From: CALKXV01 sp964632495
GTDB lineage: Bacteria > Pseudomonadota > Alphaproteobacteria > Rhodobacterales > Rhodobacteraceae
Assembly: GCA_964632495.1 (NCBI GenBank)
Contig: CAZWDS010000001.1
Location: forward strand, 83,680-147,679
Direction of reading: 5' to 3'
Length of the DNA: 64,000 nucleotides
The notes under the pieces were generated by a model. The model made no database searches. It was not told the DNA's origin and was given only the letters and a program-made list of their open reading frames with translations. Shown one piece after another: positions 1 through 10,105 of this stretch (its first letter is position 1; each line of letters starts with the position of its first letter). The position numbers were made by a program, and so were the translations under genes.

Positions 1-1
1 C

Positions 2-1177
2 TTTGTCGAAGACAGGAATCCAAACCGGGACGATATTCACTCGATCCGCGCTTTGGAAAGCGAACTTTCCATGTTGCGTACGAACACGTCAGCCGCGCCC
101 TTTCTGCTGTGGCGTCAAAATCAAGCTGGCGAGATTACGTGGGTCAACCGGGCGTATTTGGAAACGGTTCGTGCCTACTGCGAACCCGGAAGCGATTTGA
201 TCTGGCCGTTGCCAAGACTTTTTCCGTCACTTCAGCCTTTGGTCGACGCAACGGATGGTGAACCGCAACGGATTGCAGTTCACGGAAAAGGGACGACAGA
301 AGACACTTGGTACGATTGTCACATCACATCGATCGGGCAAGACATTCTTTGCACAGCCATTCCGGCTGATGAAGCTGTGCGTGCAGAAAACCGCCGTCGC
401 GAATTCACTCAGACTCTGACGAAGACATTCGCGGAATTGGCGATTGGGTTGGCGATATTTGATCGGTCTCGCCGTTTGGTTCTGTTCAATCCTGCACTTT
501 TGGACCTAACCAATCTGCCGACGGATTTCCTGACTTCACGACCAAGCATGGTCAGTTTTCTGGATCGACTGCGGGAAAACCGCGTCATGCCGGAACCTCG
601 CGATTATCGCACCTGGCGCACCGCGATTGCCGAATTGGAAGCCGCTGCTGCAGACGGGACCTATAGCGAAACTTGGTCTCTGCCCGACGGACAAACCTAT
701 CACGTCACAGGACGTCCGCATCCCGATGGTGCCGTCGCACTATTGTTGGAAGATATCAGTGCGGAAATGTCTCTAACACGCCGTTTTCGGGCAGAGTTGG
801 AGCAATCGCAGGCGGTTCTGGATACTGTCGACGACGCGGTCGCTCTTTTCTCACCCGCAGGACAATTGATCCTTTCCAATGAGTCTTATCGTCAGCTTTG
901 GCAAACGGACCCCGATGGCACACTTGGTGTGATTGACCTGACCGAAGTGACCCGGCGCTGGCACGCCCTGACAACCCCTACCCCGGTTTGGGGAGACTTT
1001 AGAGATTTTGCTCAGCAGGGTCAGGATCGTGAAGAATGGTCAGCAACAGTCCAACTTTTGGACGGACGCTCAGTTGCCTGTCGGTTTCTGCCTCAAAAGG
1101 CCGGAGCCACAATGGCCGTTTTCCAAATTCAATCGGCACAATCCCTTTCGGTCGAGAACCTTCGACAAACCGGCTGA
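2..1177 (+). CDS. PAS-domain protein, 5' end outside window
   Basis: The frame is open from the first bases, so the N-terminus lies upstream of the window; an internal TTG at 53 is not a convincing start. About 391 residues are visible. Two PAS-like stretches can be discerned: one around 'FAELAIGLAIFDRSRRLVLFNPAL' (seen in part) and another around 'VLDTVDDAVALFSPAGQL', each with the typical turn into an N-x-x-Y/F region. No histidine-kinase H-box or ATP-binding motifs follow before the stop, so this is a PAS sensor without an obvious output domain, or the rest is upstream. It ends 45 bp before tsaE. Role unknown; signal sensing is inferred from the fold. Confidence 0.7.
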   Translation, partial: FVEDRNPNRDDIHSIRALESELSMLRTNTSAAPFLLWRQNQAGEITWVNRAYLETVRAYCEPGSDLIWPLPRLFPSLQPLVDATDGEPQRIAVHGKGTTEDTWYDCHITSIGQDILCTAIPADEAVRAENRRREFTQTLTKTFAELAIGLAIFDRSRRLVLFNPALLDLTNLPTDFLTSRPSMVSFLDRLRENRVMPEPRDYRTWRTAIAELEAAAADGTYSETWSLPDGQTYHVTGRPHPDGAVALLLEDISAEMSLTRRFRAELEQSQAVLDTVDDAVALFSPAGQLILSNESYRQLWQTDPDGTLGVIDLTEVTRRWHALTTPTPVWGDFRDFAQQGQDREEWSATVQLLDGRSVACRFLPQKAGATMAVFQIQSAQSLSVENLRQTG

Positions 1178-1222
1178 TCTCGTCTTGCAGGTCCGGTGTC
1201 TGGGCGGCACATTGGACGCGAT

Positions 1223-1705
1223 ATGGGTTTCTCCGCCTCGGGCATACTTTCAGACACGGATGCAACAGACCGTTTAGGCAGATCGCTTGCCCGGCGCCTT
1301 CAGCCGAGCGATGTGGTTTTGCTTTCGGGTCAGATCGGGACCGGTAAAACCCATTTAGCCCGTGCGATCATCCGCGCGCTTTTTGCGGAACATGGCCTTG
1401 ATCAAGTTGATATCCCCTCGCCCAGCTACACCCTTGTTCAAACCTACGATCTTCCAAACTGTTCGGTGTGGCATGCGGATCTTTACAGGCTTGGCGATCC
1501 GTCCGAAATTGCCGAGCTTGGGCTGGACGCCGCATTCGAAGCCAACATTTCGCTGGTAGAATGGCCTGAGCTTTTAGAAACCCCGCCATCCACGGCACTG
1601 CGAATTGCGTTAGATGTTAAGGATACTGGTCGGCGCGTGCGTTTGTCGTCTAACGGCAAACGATGGTGTGACCTTACCGCACTGCTTGAGGTGCTGGATG
1701 CGTGA
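1223..1705 (+). CDS. tsaE: tRNA t6A biosynthesis ATPase TsaE
   Basis: TsaE is the P-loop ATPase that works with TsaB/TsaC/TsaD to make threonylcarbamoyl-A37 on ANN-decoding tRNAs in the cytoplasm. The Walker A is visible as GQIGTGKT near residue 37. It is followed by the family's 'SPSYTLVQTY' segment, the 'HADLYRL' motif and 'LVEWPE', in the usual order. About 160 residues is normal for the family. A GTG at 1196 is in frame, but the ATG at 1223 gives the standard N-terminus and is preferred. The stop overlaps the amgK start by 8 bp, implying translational coupling with the sugar-kinase and repair genes downstream. Confidence 0.93.
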   Translation: MGFSASGILSDTDATDRLGRSLARRLQPSDVVLLSGQIGTGKTHLARAIIRALFAEHGLDQVDIPSPSYTLVQTYDLPNCSVWHADLYRLGDPSEIAELGLDAAFEANISLVEWPELLETPPSTALRIALDVKDTGRRVRLSSNGKRWCDLTALLEVLDA

Positions 1706-2645
1706 GGGTCTTCTTAAATTCTTGGAAAACACGGAATGGGCAGACGCAAAGATCACTCCCGTCGCAGGTGATTTGTCGGCTCGCAATTACGTCCGGCTGT
1801 CTATGGGTGCGGCAACCGCAATCGTGATGGATTCATCAAACGAAAGGTCCTCGCTACCCGCTTTCGTTCGCATGACACATTGGCTGCGCGATATTGGTTT
1901 GTCCGCTCCGAGATTATTGAAGGATAGCCAGACCGAGGGATTTCTTTTACTTGAAGACCTTGGAGAACATTCTGTCAGCCAACGCCTGTCTCGGCCAACT
2001 GAGACACGCGCCACGCTCGATGCCTGCCTCAACCTGCTTCTCACAATTCGTCATGCCGCCGCACCCAAACTTTCCACCCCAAGTGTGAAAGAGCTTTGCG
2101 AGTGGACCACCCTTGCAGATGATTATTACCCGGGCGCCAATAAGCACGAATTAGACTCACTTCGCGCTTTTTTAGAGACTATTCTGGCCCGTCACGCGAC
2201 AAAGCAGCCCACCGTGTCCTTGCGCGATTTTCATGCCGATAATTTGATGTGGTTGCCTGAAAAACTTGGCGTCGCAAAACTAGGCTTGCTGGATTATCAG
2301 GATGCCATGTTGACACATCCCGTTTATGATCTTGTGTCCTTACTAACCGATGCCCGAACCTCGATATCCCCAGACCTGCGGGCGGACTATGTTAAAGAAT
2401 ATTCGAGAGCATCCGGTGATGATCTTTCGCATTTGAAAGAAGCCTTCTCGGCGTTTTCGATCCAAAGAAACTTGCGCATTCTTGGAATTTTCCATCGCGC
2501 ATCTGTAGAACACGGCAAACATCATCATTTACCAAAGATCCCACGTGTTTATGGCTATTTGAAAGAAGCGCTGGAACACCCCACATTTGCCAAATTGGCA
2601 CCTCAGCTTCGGATCGCCCTGCCCCCACCCGAGGGCTTGGTATGA
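1698..2645 (+). CDS. amgK: N-acetylmuramate/N-acetylglucosamine kinase AmgK
   Basis: Aminoglycoside-phosphotransferase-fold kinase that phosphorylates the anomeric hydroxyl of MurNAc/GlcNAc in the cell-wall recycling bypass. The catalytic loop reads LRDFHADNLMW (Asp general base, Asn metal ligand), followed by the DFG-like 'LGLLDYQDAM'. The next gene encodes a MurU-type nucleotidyltransferase with a 4-bp ATGA overlap, the same pair described in Pseudomonas, which makes AmgK more likely than a drug-resistance kinase. I chose the ATG at 1698; it overlaps the tsaE stop by 8 bp. The longer frame upstream is a shadow of tsaE. Protein about 315 residues. Confidence 0.85.
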   Translation: MREGLLKFLENTEWADAKITPVAGDLSARNYVRLSMGAATAIVMDSSNERSSLPAFVRMTHWLRDIGLSAPRLLKDSQTEGFLLLEDLGEHSVSQRLSRPTETRATLDACLNLLLTIRHAAAPKLSTPSVKELCEWTTLADDYYPGANKHELDSLRAFLETILARHATKQPTVSLRDFHADNLMWLPEKLGVAKLGLLDYQDAMLTHPVYDLVSLLTDARTSISPDLRADYVKEYSRASGDDLSHLKEAFSAFSIQRNLRILGIFHRASVEHGKHHHLPKIPRVYGYLKEALEHPTFAKLAPQLRIALPPPEGLV

Positions 2646-3319
2646 GCGTCGACTTTCCGGCAATGATCTTCGCGGCTGGCTTTGGAACTCGCATGGGGCA
2701 TCTGACCCGCGACATACCGAAACCTATGGTACCGCTTGGCGGTGAACCTATGATTGGTCGGGTAATCGATTTACTGCGAGATGCGGGCATCACGCGGATT
2801 TTGGCAAACGCCCACTATATGGCAGACCGTATGGTTCCCTATCTGGAAGAAAGGGGCGTTGTTGTGTTGTTGGAAGAACCGGAAATACTGGATACCGGCG
2901 GCGGCCTGCGTGCGGCAATGCCCGACCTGAAGACAAGCCCGGTTATCACGATAAACCCCGACGCCCTTTGGCTTGGCGAAAACCCAATCAAAGCTCTGGT
3001 TGAAGCTTGGAGTTCCGAAATGGATGCGCTTTTGATGCTGATCGATCAAGCCAAGGCCTCTGGGACGTCAAGCGATGGTGATTTCAGTCTCGAACACGGG
3101 GAAATTGTGCGAAATGGGCCGTTTATTTACGGTGGAGCCCAGATCATTCGAACAAACCATTTGCGGAACATTGAAGGGAGTGTTTTTTCACTGAACAAGT
3201 ACTGGGATCATCTTGCCAAAACCGCGCCACTGAACGGAATTGTTCATAAGGGTGCCTGGTGTGACATCGGTACGCCCGAAGGCCTTGCAGTTGCAGAAGA
3301 CCTGTTGACGGATGTTTGA
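2642..3319 (+). CDS. murU: MurNAc-1-phosphate uridylyltransferase MurU
   Basis: Nucleotidyltransferase of the sugar-1-phosphate family. The N-terminal signature AAGFGTRMG...PKPMVPLGG is seen at residues 10-35, followed by 'INPDALWL' with the metal-binding Asp. Known MurU converts MurNAc-1-P plus UTP to UDP-MurNAc, feeding muropeptide sugars back to peptidoglycan synthesis. The specificity is inferred from pairing with AmgK; alone, the sequence would only support a generic nucleotidyltransferase. About 225 residues, as expected. Start overlaps the amgK stop (ATGA), and the stop overlaps the addB start by 8 bp. Confidence 0.85.
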   Translation: MSVDFPAMIFAAGFGTRMGHLTRDIPKPMVPLGGEPMIGRVIDLLRDAGITRILANAHYMADRMVPYLEERGVVVLLEEPEILDTGGGLRAAMPDLKTSPVITINPDALWLGENPIKALVEAWSSEMDALLMLIDQAKASGTSSDGDFSLEHGEIVRNGPFIYGGAQIIRTNHLRNIEGSVFSLNKYWDHLAKTAPLNGIVHKGAWCDIGTPEGLAVAEDLLTDV

Positions 3320-6248
3320 ATCCAGTGAAAAGCCACGCCTTTATGGCGTACCGCCGGGCGCAGATTTCCCCTCTGTTCTTGTGAGCATGGTATTAGACGC
3401 ACACAAAGATGCGCCACCTGAGGCCCTGGCGCGCGTAAGAATATTGGTGAACACCCGTCGGATGGAACGGCGCTTGCGTGTCTTGTTCCGTGAGGGCGAT
3501 GCACGTCTTTTGCCGAAGATCGGTCTGGTGACCGACGTGGATCGGTTGGTCCCGGGCTTGGCACTTCCACCTTCGATATCCCGACTTCGACGGAAATTGG
3601 AGCTGACACGGCTTACCAAACGGTTGATCGAAACCGAACCTGATCTTGCCGCGATGTCTGCAGCCGTCGATCTTGCCGACAGTCTGGCCAGTCTTCTGGA
3701 TGAGATGCAGGGCGAAGGTATGGATCCGGCATTGATGTCGGACTTGGATGTTGGGAACGCGTCCGAGCATTGGAATCGCAGTCTGAAGTTCTTGGACATC
3801 TCGCGTCGCTACATCGCTGAAATCGAAGGCGAAGGTATGGATGCGGAAGCCCGGCGTCGGTTCGCCGTTCAGGCTATTTGTAATCACTGGTTGGCGAACC
3901 CTCCTCAAGATCCTCTGTTCATCGCGGGCTCGACGGGTTCTCGGACAACGACGCGTTTATTGATGTGCGGGGTTGCGGGGCTTCCACAAGGGGCAATCCT
4001 GTTGCCGGGATATGATCCTGACCTTCCGGCCGATGTGTGGGATGCCCTTTCCGCCGGGCGCGATACCGAAGACCACCCTCAATACCGTTTCGCCGCCTTG
4101 TTGAAAGCGCTTAACGTAACACCGAATGACGTTACGCTGTTGTCTAAGCCGCCCGATCCGAAGCGTAACAAACTGATTTCGCTGTCCCTACGCCCTGCCC
4201 GTATCACTCACCAATGGCTATCTGACGGCCCAGGCATCTCGAATTTGCAAGCCGCTGTTCAGGGACTTTCGCTCGTCGAAGCCGCTCAGACCAAGGACGA
4301 GGCATTGGCCATTTCAGTTGCTCTAAGGGAGGCCGTGCAACGTAAAAAGACTGTTGCGCTGATTACGCCAGACCGGACTTTGGCGAGACGCGTTTCAGCG
4401 ACGATGGCGCGTTGGAAGATTGTGCCAGACGATAGTGCTGGTATCCCCCTTTCCTTGACGCCGCCCGGTCGGTTTTTGCGCCAAGTTGCGCGTGCGATCG
4501 GAGCTGAACTGACGCCCGATGTGCTTATTGCGCTAATGAAACATCCTTTTACCCGCAGCGCAGAAGACGAACGTGGACCTCATTTAAGGCTTACTCGGCA
4601 ACTTGAGCTATTTTTCCGCGACAATGCTTTTCTTGTGATCACAGACGCCGTTTTGGACGGCTTTGAAAAGAAAGCCGGTGAAGAAGCAAAGTCTTGGGTG
4701 TCATGGTTGAAAGCCAGTATTGCGCGTCTTTCAACCCTGCCGGAAAGAAATCTGGGTGCTGCGGTTGAACATCATCAGATGACTGCTGATTTTCTGGCAG
4801 ACGGCGGCACCGGCGAGATCAGCAAGCTTTGGAAGAAGGACGCCGGTGAAGCTTGCATCTCCGAATTTCAAAAGCTTCGACAAGAAGCTACGTTTGATGG
4901 TGATCTTCCGTTTTCCGACTATCTGCGACTTTTCGAAGGTATCCTAAACGCCGAAAGCGACCGCGTTCCAACTTTGGCGCGGCCTGATGTCATGATCTGG
5001 GGAACACTGGAAGCGCGTGTTCAAGGCGCCGATATCGTCGTTTTGGCAGGCTTGAACGAAGGCGTTTGGCCTGAAGCCAATCGGCCTGACCCCTGGCTCA
5101 ATCGTACGATGCGGCGTGATCTTGGGCTTCTTTTGCCAGAAGGTCAGGTTGGTTTGGCCGCGCACGACTATCAGCAAGCTGCTGCCGCGCCCGAAGTTGT
5201 TCTTTGCCGGTCAAAGCGCGGCGAAGATGGCGAAGCAGTTCCATCACGTTGGCTGAACCGATTGACAAACCTGCTGTCAGGTCTGGCCGATCATCATGGT
5301 CCAGAAGCCCTGCAGGATATGAAAGATCGCGGCAACCGCTTATTGCAAAGCGCCGCCGCGTTGGATCGACCGCGCACACCGATCGACCCTGAAAAGCGGC
5401 CGGCCCCTGCCCCGCCAATCAATCAGCGTCCGAAGAAGCTCTCTGTTACAGAAATTACCCGTCTGATCCGCGATCCCTATGCGATCTATGCGCGCCATGT
5501 TCTTGGGCTAAAGCCTTTGCAAACGCTTTTGCCGAAGCCCGATGCGCGTCTGAAAGGGATTGTGTTCCATGAAATTGTCCGCGCGTTTTTTGATCCAATT
5601 GCGGATTTTGATGACCCTGATGCTGCACGTTCGCGATTACGCAAGATAATCGGAGCCGAGTTCGCCCGGTCAGTGCCTTGGCCGTCCATTCAGAATCATT
5701 GGTCCGGTCAGTTGGCTCAGATCGCAGATCATCTGATTTCGGGAGAGCAGAACCGGAGGCGTAACGGTCAGCTTGTAGCGGCCGAAGTTCCGGGCGAAAT
5801 GGCGATTGGGGCGGACCATGGTATTCGTGGAAAAGCGGACCGTATAGATCGGCTGGCAACAGGCGGGCTGGCAATTTTTGACTATAAAACCGGGACCGTT
5901 CCAAAGAAACCCGACGTTAAACGCCACGATCGTCAATTGTTGATTGAAGCCGTGATGGCCGAGGCAGGAGCATTTGATAAACTGACCGCCGCGCCAGTTG
6001 AGCTCGTTTCATATATCCACTTGGGCCGATCATCCGAGGACTTTACGCCCAAGCTGGAAGATGGGCTTGAAACAGAGACTGTTTCCCGTGAATTGGCTCA
6101 ATTACTGGCTCGATATGCGGATGAAAGGACCGGTTATATCTCACGTCGTGCGATGGAGAAGGTGCGCTATGACGGTGATTATGATCATCTGGCCCGGTTC
6201 GGAGAATGGGACGCATCGGCGACGACAACACCGGAGCCTATGACATGA
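3312..6248 (+). CDS. addB: Double-strand break repair protein AddB
   Basis: Inactivated-helicase/nuclease subunit of the AddAB complex that resects double-strand breaks for RecA loading. The 978-residue length fits alphaproteobacterial AddB. The C-terminal third carries the RecB-family nuclease signature: 'GIVFHEIVRAFFD' with the His, then 'LAIFDYKTGTVPKKPD' with the Asp and Lys of the active site. The central region has the UvrD-like 'VVLAGLNEGVWPE' found in AddB proteins. The start overlaps murU by 8 bp and the stop overlaps the addA ATG, so the two subunits are translationally coupled. Confidence 0.95.
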   Translation: MFESSEKPRLYGVPPGADFPSVLVSMVLDAHKDAPPEALARVRILVNTRRMERRLRVLFREGDARLLPKIGLVTDVDRLVPGLALPPSISRLRRKLELTRLTKRLIETEPDLAAMSAAVDLADSLASLLDEMQGEGMDPALMSDLDVGNASEHWNRSLKFLDISRRYIAEIEGEGMDAEARRRFAVQAICNHWLANPPQDPLFIAGSTGSRTTTRLLMCGVAGLPQGAILLPGYDPDLPADVWDALSAGRDTEDHPQYRFAALLKALNVTPNDVTLLSKPPDPKRNKLISLSLRPARITHQWLSDGPGISNLQAAVQGLSLVEAAQTKDEALAISVALREAVQRKKTVALITPDRTLARRVSATMARWKIVPDDSAGIPLSLTPPGRFLRQVARAIGAELTPDVLIALMKHPFTRSAEDERGPHLRLTRQLELFFRDNAFLVITDAVLDGFEKKAGEEAKSWVSWLKASIARLSTLPERNLGAAVEHHQMTADFLADGGTGEISKLWKKDAGEACISEFQKLRQEATFDGDLPFSDYLRLFEGILNAESDRVPTLARPDVMIWGTLEARVQGADIVVLAGLNEGVWPEANRPDPWLNRTMRRDLGLLLPEGQVGLAAHDYQQAAAAPEVVLCRSKRGEDGEAVPSRWLNRLTNLLSGLADHHGPEALQDMKDRGNRLLQSAAALDRPRTPIDPEKRPAPAPPINQRPKKLSVTEITRLIRDPYAIYARHVLGLKPLQTLLPKPDARLKGIVFHEIVRAFFDPIADFDDPDAARSRLRKIIGAEFARSVPWPSIQNHWSGQLAQIADHLISGEQNRRRNGQLVAAEVPGEMAIGADHGIRGKADRIDRLATGGLAIFDYKTGTVPKKPDVKRHDRQLLIEAVMAEAGAFDKLTAAPVELVSYIHLGRSSEDFTPKLEDGLETETVSRELAQLLARYADERTGYISRRAMEKVRYDGDYDHLARFGEWDASATTTPEPMT

Positions 6249-9200
6249 CTGACTCCGCAACCGCCGCTCAGATTGAAGCCGCCGATCCGCGTGCTTCGAC
6301 CTGGCTGTCTGCCAATGCGGGCTCGGGAAAGACGCGGGTCTTGACCAATCGCGTGGCTAGATTGTTGCTGCAAGGCACCGAACCCCGGAACATCCTCTGT
6401 TTGACTTACACCAAAGCCGCCGCCAGCGAGATGCAGAACCGTCTGTTCTTTACGCTTGGCGATTGGGCGATGAAAAGCGATGAAGACCTTCGTAAAGAGC
6501 TTCTTTTGCTTGGTGAAGAACCGCCCAAGGACCTGGCCAAGGCACGCACGCTATTTGCCCGCGCAATCGAGGTTCCGGGCGGGCTGCGCATTCAAACGAT
6601 TCATGCGCTATGTGCCTCGATCCTGCGTCAGTTTCCTCTGGAAGGTGGCGTCTCGCCTCAGTTTCGCGAAATGGATGATGCGAGCCGCGATGCGTTGATC
6701 GTGGATGTTCTGGATAGTTTGGCAGATACTGCGCCACAAGTTCTATCCGATGTTTCGGCTTTTTATAGTGATGACAGCCTGGTTGGGCTTGGGCGTTTGG
6801 TGTCCTCAAAAGCGGATGATTTTGTGATCACACGCTCGAAAGCCGACGTTTTCAGTGCGTTTGACGTTCCTGTTGAGCAAACCATTGACGCGATTTTAGA
6901 TGAAGTTTTTACACCGGGTGATATGCGCTTGCTGCATAGTGTTGGCGCGGCGTTGTTCCAAAGTGAATCTACGAACGACCTAAAGGACGCGCAACGTCTG
7001 TCCGATCTTCCGAATGCACCGACGATGACGGCCCTATTAAAACTCGAAAAAATCGTATTGACGGGAGAAGGAGCAAAACCACCTTTTTCGGCCAAGATCG
7101 GGAAAATCCCAACAAAAAAGGGGCAAGTCTTACCAGAAATCACACCCCTTCTGCCGACATTTGACGCTTTGATACAAAGGGTGCATGACGCTCGACCTGC
7201 GCGCGTTGCTTTGCGCTCTGCCGAAAGAAACACGGCTCTCCACAAATTTGCCCAAACTTTTTTGCCTGCATATGCCGCCGCCAAGCGAGATCGCGGTGTA
7301 CTGGATTTCGACGATCTGATCCGTCGGACGCGGGACATGTTAAAAGGGTCGGCACTGAACTGGGTTTTGTACCGGCTAGATGGCCAAATCGAACATATTC
7401 TGGTCGACGAAGCACAGGACACCAGCCCCGCACAATGGCAGATCGTGAACGCTCTGACTGAACAGATGATCGACGACGACAACCGGGAACGAACCTTGTT
7501 TGTCGTTGGCGACAAAAAACAGTCAATCTACAGCTTTCAGGGGGCAGATGCAGAGGGCTTTGACAAAAAGCAGCAAGAGTTCGATGCGCAACTTGCGGGC
7601 AGCTTGAAGGGTCGCGAATTAAAGCACTCGTTTCGATCTTCTTCGGCCATTTTGTCGCTTGTGGATCAGATTTGTGACGGGCTTGATGGTGTTGGATCCG
7701 CGGTCCAGCACCATGCGTATTTCGACCAAAAGCCGGGTCGCGTGGATCTGCTGCCGCTAAATATGCCGCCCGATCAAATTGACGAACCCGAATGGCACGA
7801 TCCCCGCGACCGGCCCGTCGATAACGATGCCTCTTTCGCTTTAGGCAAGCAGGTGGCCAAAATCATCACGCGATTGCTTGAAACAGAGACTATTCAGCGG
7901 AAAGACGGGAATTTTACCCCGGTTCAGCCAGGCGACATTATGATCCTTGTACAAAAGCGTAGTACCGTTTTTGATCGAATTATTCATGCGTGCAAGACAG
8001 CCAATTTGCCGATTGCTGGGTCAGACCGCCTGAAGGTTGCCGGCGAATTGGCCGTACGGGATTTGTTGGCCTGCTTATCTTTTCTGACACTTCCGGAAGA
8101 CGATCTGTCCCTTGCGGCAGCTCTCAGATCTCCGCTGTTCGGGTGGAGCGAGGCGCAGCTTTACGATCTTGCTGCCAAGCGGCCCAAGGGATCCTCGATT
8201 TGGCCAGAACTCTGCAAACGGCGTGACGAATTCTCCGAAACGTTTGCCATATTAGATCGCTTACGCGATCGTGCGGACTTTCTGCGTCCTTATGAACTAT
8301 TAGAGGAAATCCTGAATGAATACGGAGGCCGCGAAAAACTCTTGGCGCGGCTTGGAACCGAGGCGGAAGATGGCATCGACGAATTGCTCAACCAAGCCAT
8401 TTCGTTCGAAAGGGAAGAGGTGCCAAGCGTCACAGGCTTCCTAACCCGCGTTGGATCCGAGAATGTCGAAGTGAAGCGGGATGCGGACGCGGCAGATCAC
8501 CTGATCCAAATCATGACGATCCATGGCGCTAAGGGCTTGGAGCGTCCAATCGTCATTCTTCCCGATACTGCTGGCGAAGCTAGGGACATGCCGGGCGGAT
8601 TGCTGACAGACGACGATGGGTTGGTGGTGCTTTCGACCTCAAAAGCCGAAAGTCCCGCGAATATACATGAGGCGAAAGAAAGGAAAAAATCTGCTGAGCG
8701 CGCCGAGCGAAATCGGCTTCTTTATGTGGCCATGACAAGGGCCGAAAGCTGGTTGATCGTCGGCGGTGCTGGTCTGAAAAACAGATCTACTGACGCCTTG
8801 AATTGGCACAGAACCATTCGTGACGGGATGGAAAAATGCGGGGCAGAGCCAAGCCCATTTGATCCCGGCGGCTTGAGGTTGGAACACGGGAATTGGCAAG
8901 AGCCGCACGATCCCATGCCGCTTGAACGTTCGGTCGAGATTGCTGTTTTGCCTGAGTTTTTAGTGCAGCCAGCGATGTCCGGAAAGGATGTTCCAACGCC
9001 GATATCTCCGTCGAAATTGCCGGGAGCGAAGGTTTTGGCCGGGGGCGCTTTGGCTGAGGAGGACGCAAAGCGCCGCGGACGGCAAATCCATCTTTTGTTA
9101 GAGCATTTGCCTGGCCAAGCCGATCCGGAAGTCGCCGCGCGTCGCTTATTGGAGACGGGGCCTGACAAGGCCAGCGCAGAAGAGATTCCCGAATTATTCA

Positions 9201-9568
9201 ATCAGGCCATGCGGAACCTCACAATGCATCCAGAAATCTTTGCGGGATCAGCCTTGGCCGAAGTCGATATCTCGGCAAACTTGCCTTCACTAGACGGCAT
9301 GGCAATCTTGGGTGCAATTGACCGGCTGATTGTCTCGCCGGATATGGTTCAAGCTATTGATTTCAAAACCAATGCCAATGTTCCAAATAGCCCTGACGAA
9401 ACCCCCGAAGGGCTTTTGCGGCAGATGGGCGCGTATCTGGAAGGTTTGGAGGCGATCTATCCGGATCGGAAAATCGAAGTGGCCATTCTTTGGACCGAAA
9501 CCTGCGAACTTATGGTTTTGCCACACGCTATCGTGAGGACAGCGCTGGAAGGTACCACCATATCTTGA
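6245..9568 (+). CDS. addA: Double-strand break repair helicase-nuclease AddA
   Basis: Superfamily 1 ATP-dependent helicase plus RecB-type nuclease, partner of AddB. Motifs in order: Walker A SANAGSGKTR near residue 21, motif Ia 'LCLTYTKAAASEM', DEAQD box 'ILVDEAQDTSPAQW', motif III 'VVGDKKQSIYSFQGAD', motif V 'TIHGAKGLE', motif VI 'LLYVAMTRAESWL', then the nuclease residues 'GRQIHLLLEHL' and 'AIDFKTNANVP'. About 1107 residues. The ATG at 6245 overlaps the addB stop (ATGA) and is preferred over the upstream in-frame codon at 6206. Genes upstream are unrelated in function, so co-expression probably reflects housekeeping packing. Confidence 0.96.
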   Translation: MTDSATAAQIEAADPRASTWLSANAGSGKTRVLTNRVARLLLQGTEPRNILCLTYTKAAASEMQNRLFFTLGDWAMKSDEDLRKELLLLGEEPPKDLAKARTLFARAIEVPGGLRIQTIHALCASILRQFPLEGGVSPQFREMDDASRDALIVDVLDSLADTAPQVLSDVSAFYSDDSLVGLGRLVSSKADDFVITRSKADVFSAFDVPVEQTIDAILDEVFTPGDMRLLHSVGAALFQSESTNDLKDAQRLSDLPNAPTMTALLKLEKIVLTGEGAKPPFSAKIGKIPTKKGQVLPEITPLLPTFDALIQRVHDARPARVALRSAERNTALHKFAQTFLPAYAAAKRDRGVLDFDDLIRRTRDMLKGSALNWVLYRLDGQIEHILVDEAQDTSPAQWQIVNALTEQMIDDDNRERTLFVVGDKKQSIYSFQGADAEGFDKKQQEFDAQLAGSLKGRELKHSFRSSSAILSLVDQICDGLDGVGSAVQHHAYFDQKPGRVDLLPLNMPPDQIDEPEWHDPRDRPVDNDASFALGKQVAKIITRLLETETIQRKDGNFTPVQPGDIMILVQKRSTVFDRIIHACKTANLPIAGSDRLKVAGELAVRDLLACLSFLTLPEDDLSLAAALRSPLFGWSEAQLYDLAAKRPKGSSIWPELCKRRDEFSETFAILDRLRDRADFLRPYELLEEILNEYGGREKLLARLGTEAEDGIDELLNQAISFEREEVPSVTGFLTRVGSENVEVKRDADAADHLIQIMTIHGAKGLERPIVILPDTAGEARDMPGGLLTDDDGLVVLSTSKAESPANIHEAKERKKSAERAERNRLLYVAMTRAESWLIVGGAGLKNRSTDALNWHRTIRDGMEKCGAEPSPFDPGGLRLEHGNWQEPHDPMPLERSVEIAVLPEFLVQPAMSGKDVPTPISPSKLPGAKVLAGGALAEEDAKRRGRQIHLLLEHLPGQADPEVAARRLLETGPDKASAEEIPELFNQAMRNLTMHPEIFAGSALAEVDISANLPSLDGMAILGAIDRLIVSPDMVQAIDFKTNANVPNSPDETPEGLLRQMGAYLEGLEAIYPDRKIEVAILWTETCELMVLPHAIVRTALEGTTIS

Positions 9569-9623
9569 CCTTTGGTGCGGCCGTTCTTATTTTCGGATTT
9601 CGAACCAAACAAGGATTAGGCAG

Positions 9624-9944
9624 ATGGCAACCGTTCAGGTAACTGACGACACATTCGACGCGGAGGTTCGCAATGCGGGCGTGCCCGTGGTCGTGGATTT
9701 CTGGGCTGAATGGTGTGGCCCTTGCAAAATGATTGGCCCGGCTTTGGAAGAGCTGGCTGCTGAGTACGGCGATGACGTCAAGATCGTCAAAGTGAATGTG
9801 GACGACAATCCAAACTCGCCCGCCCAACTTGGTGTGCGCGGCATTCCTGCACTTTTCCTGTTCAAGGGTGGCGAAGTCGTGTCGAATAAGACCGGTGCAG
9901 CCCCGAAAGCGGCGCTGAAAGACTGGATCGACGGCGCGATCTAA
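9624..9944 (+). CDS. trxA: Thioredoxin
   Basis: Cytoplasmic 106-residue dithiol reductant for ribonucleotide reductase, methionine sulfoxide reductases and other targets. The WCGPC active site lies at about residues 31-35 in 'DFWAEWCGPCKM', the buried Asp is in 'VVDFWAEW', and the cis-Pro loop is 'RGIPALFLF'. There is no signal peptide. It follows addA by 55 bp, a spacing that allows either read-through or its own promoter. A short GGCC-containing inverted repeat lies about 20 bp after the stop but has only a weak T run. Confidence 0.97.
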   Translation: MATVQVTDDTFDAEVRNAGVPVVVDFWAEWCGPCKMIGPALEELAAEYGDDVKIVKVNVDDNPNSPAQLGVRGIPALFLFKGGEVVSNKTGAAPKAALKDWIDGAI

Positions 9945-10105
9945 GGGCTCCCGGAAAATTGGCCTGTGCGGCCTTTGTTTTGCAAACCCGATTTTCCGAT
10001 TTGTGCGCTTGAGCGTGCACCGAATGATAACATTCTAAACCGCTCGTGCTTGTAATCGGCGCGGGCGGTTTCGTATATGAGAGAGCTTGGCGCAAGGAGA
10101 GCAGC

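Noticed and set aside
6763..7515. 250-codon minus-strand frame inside addA
   Set aside because: Lies wholly within a conserved helicase gene and has no recognisable domain.
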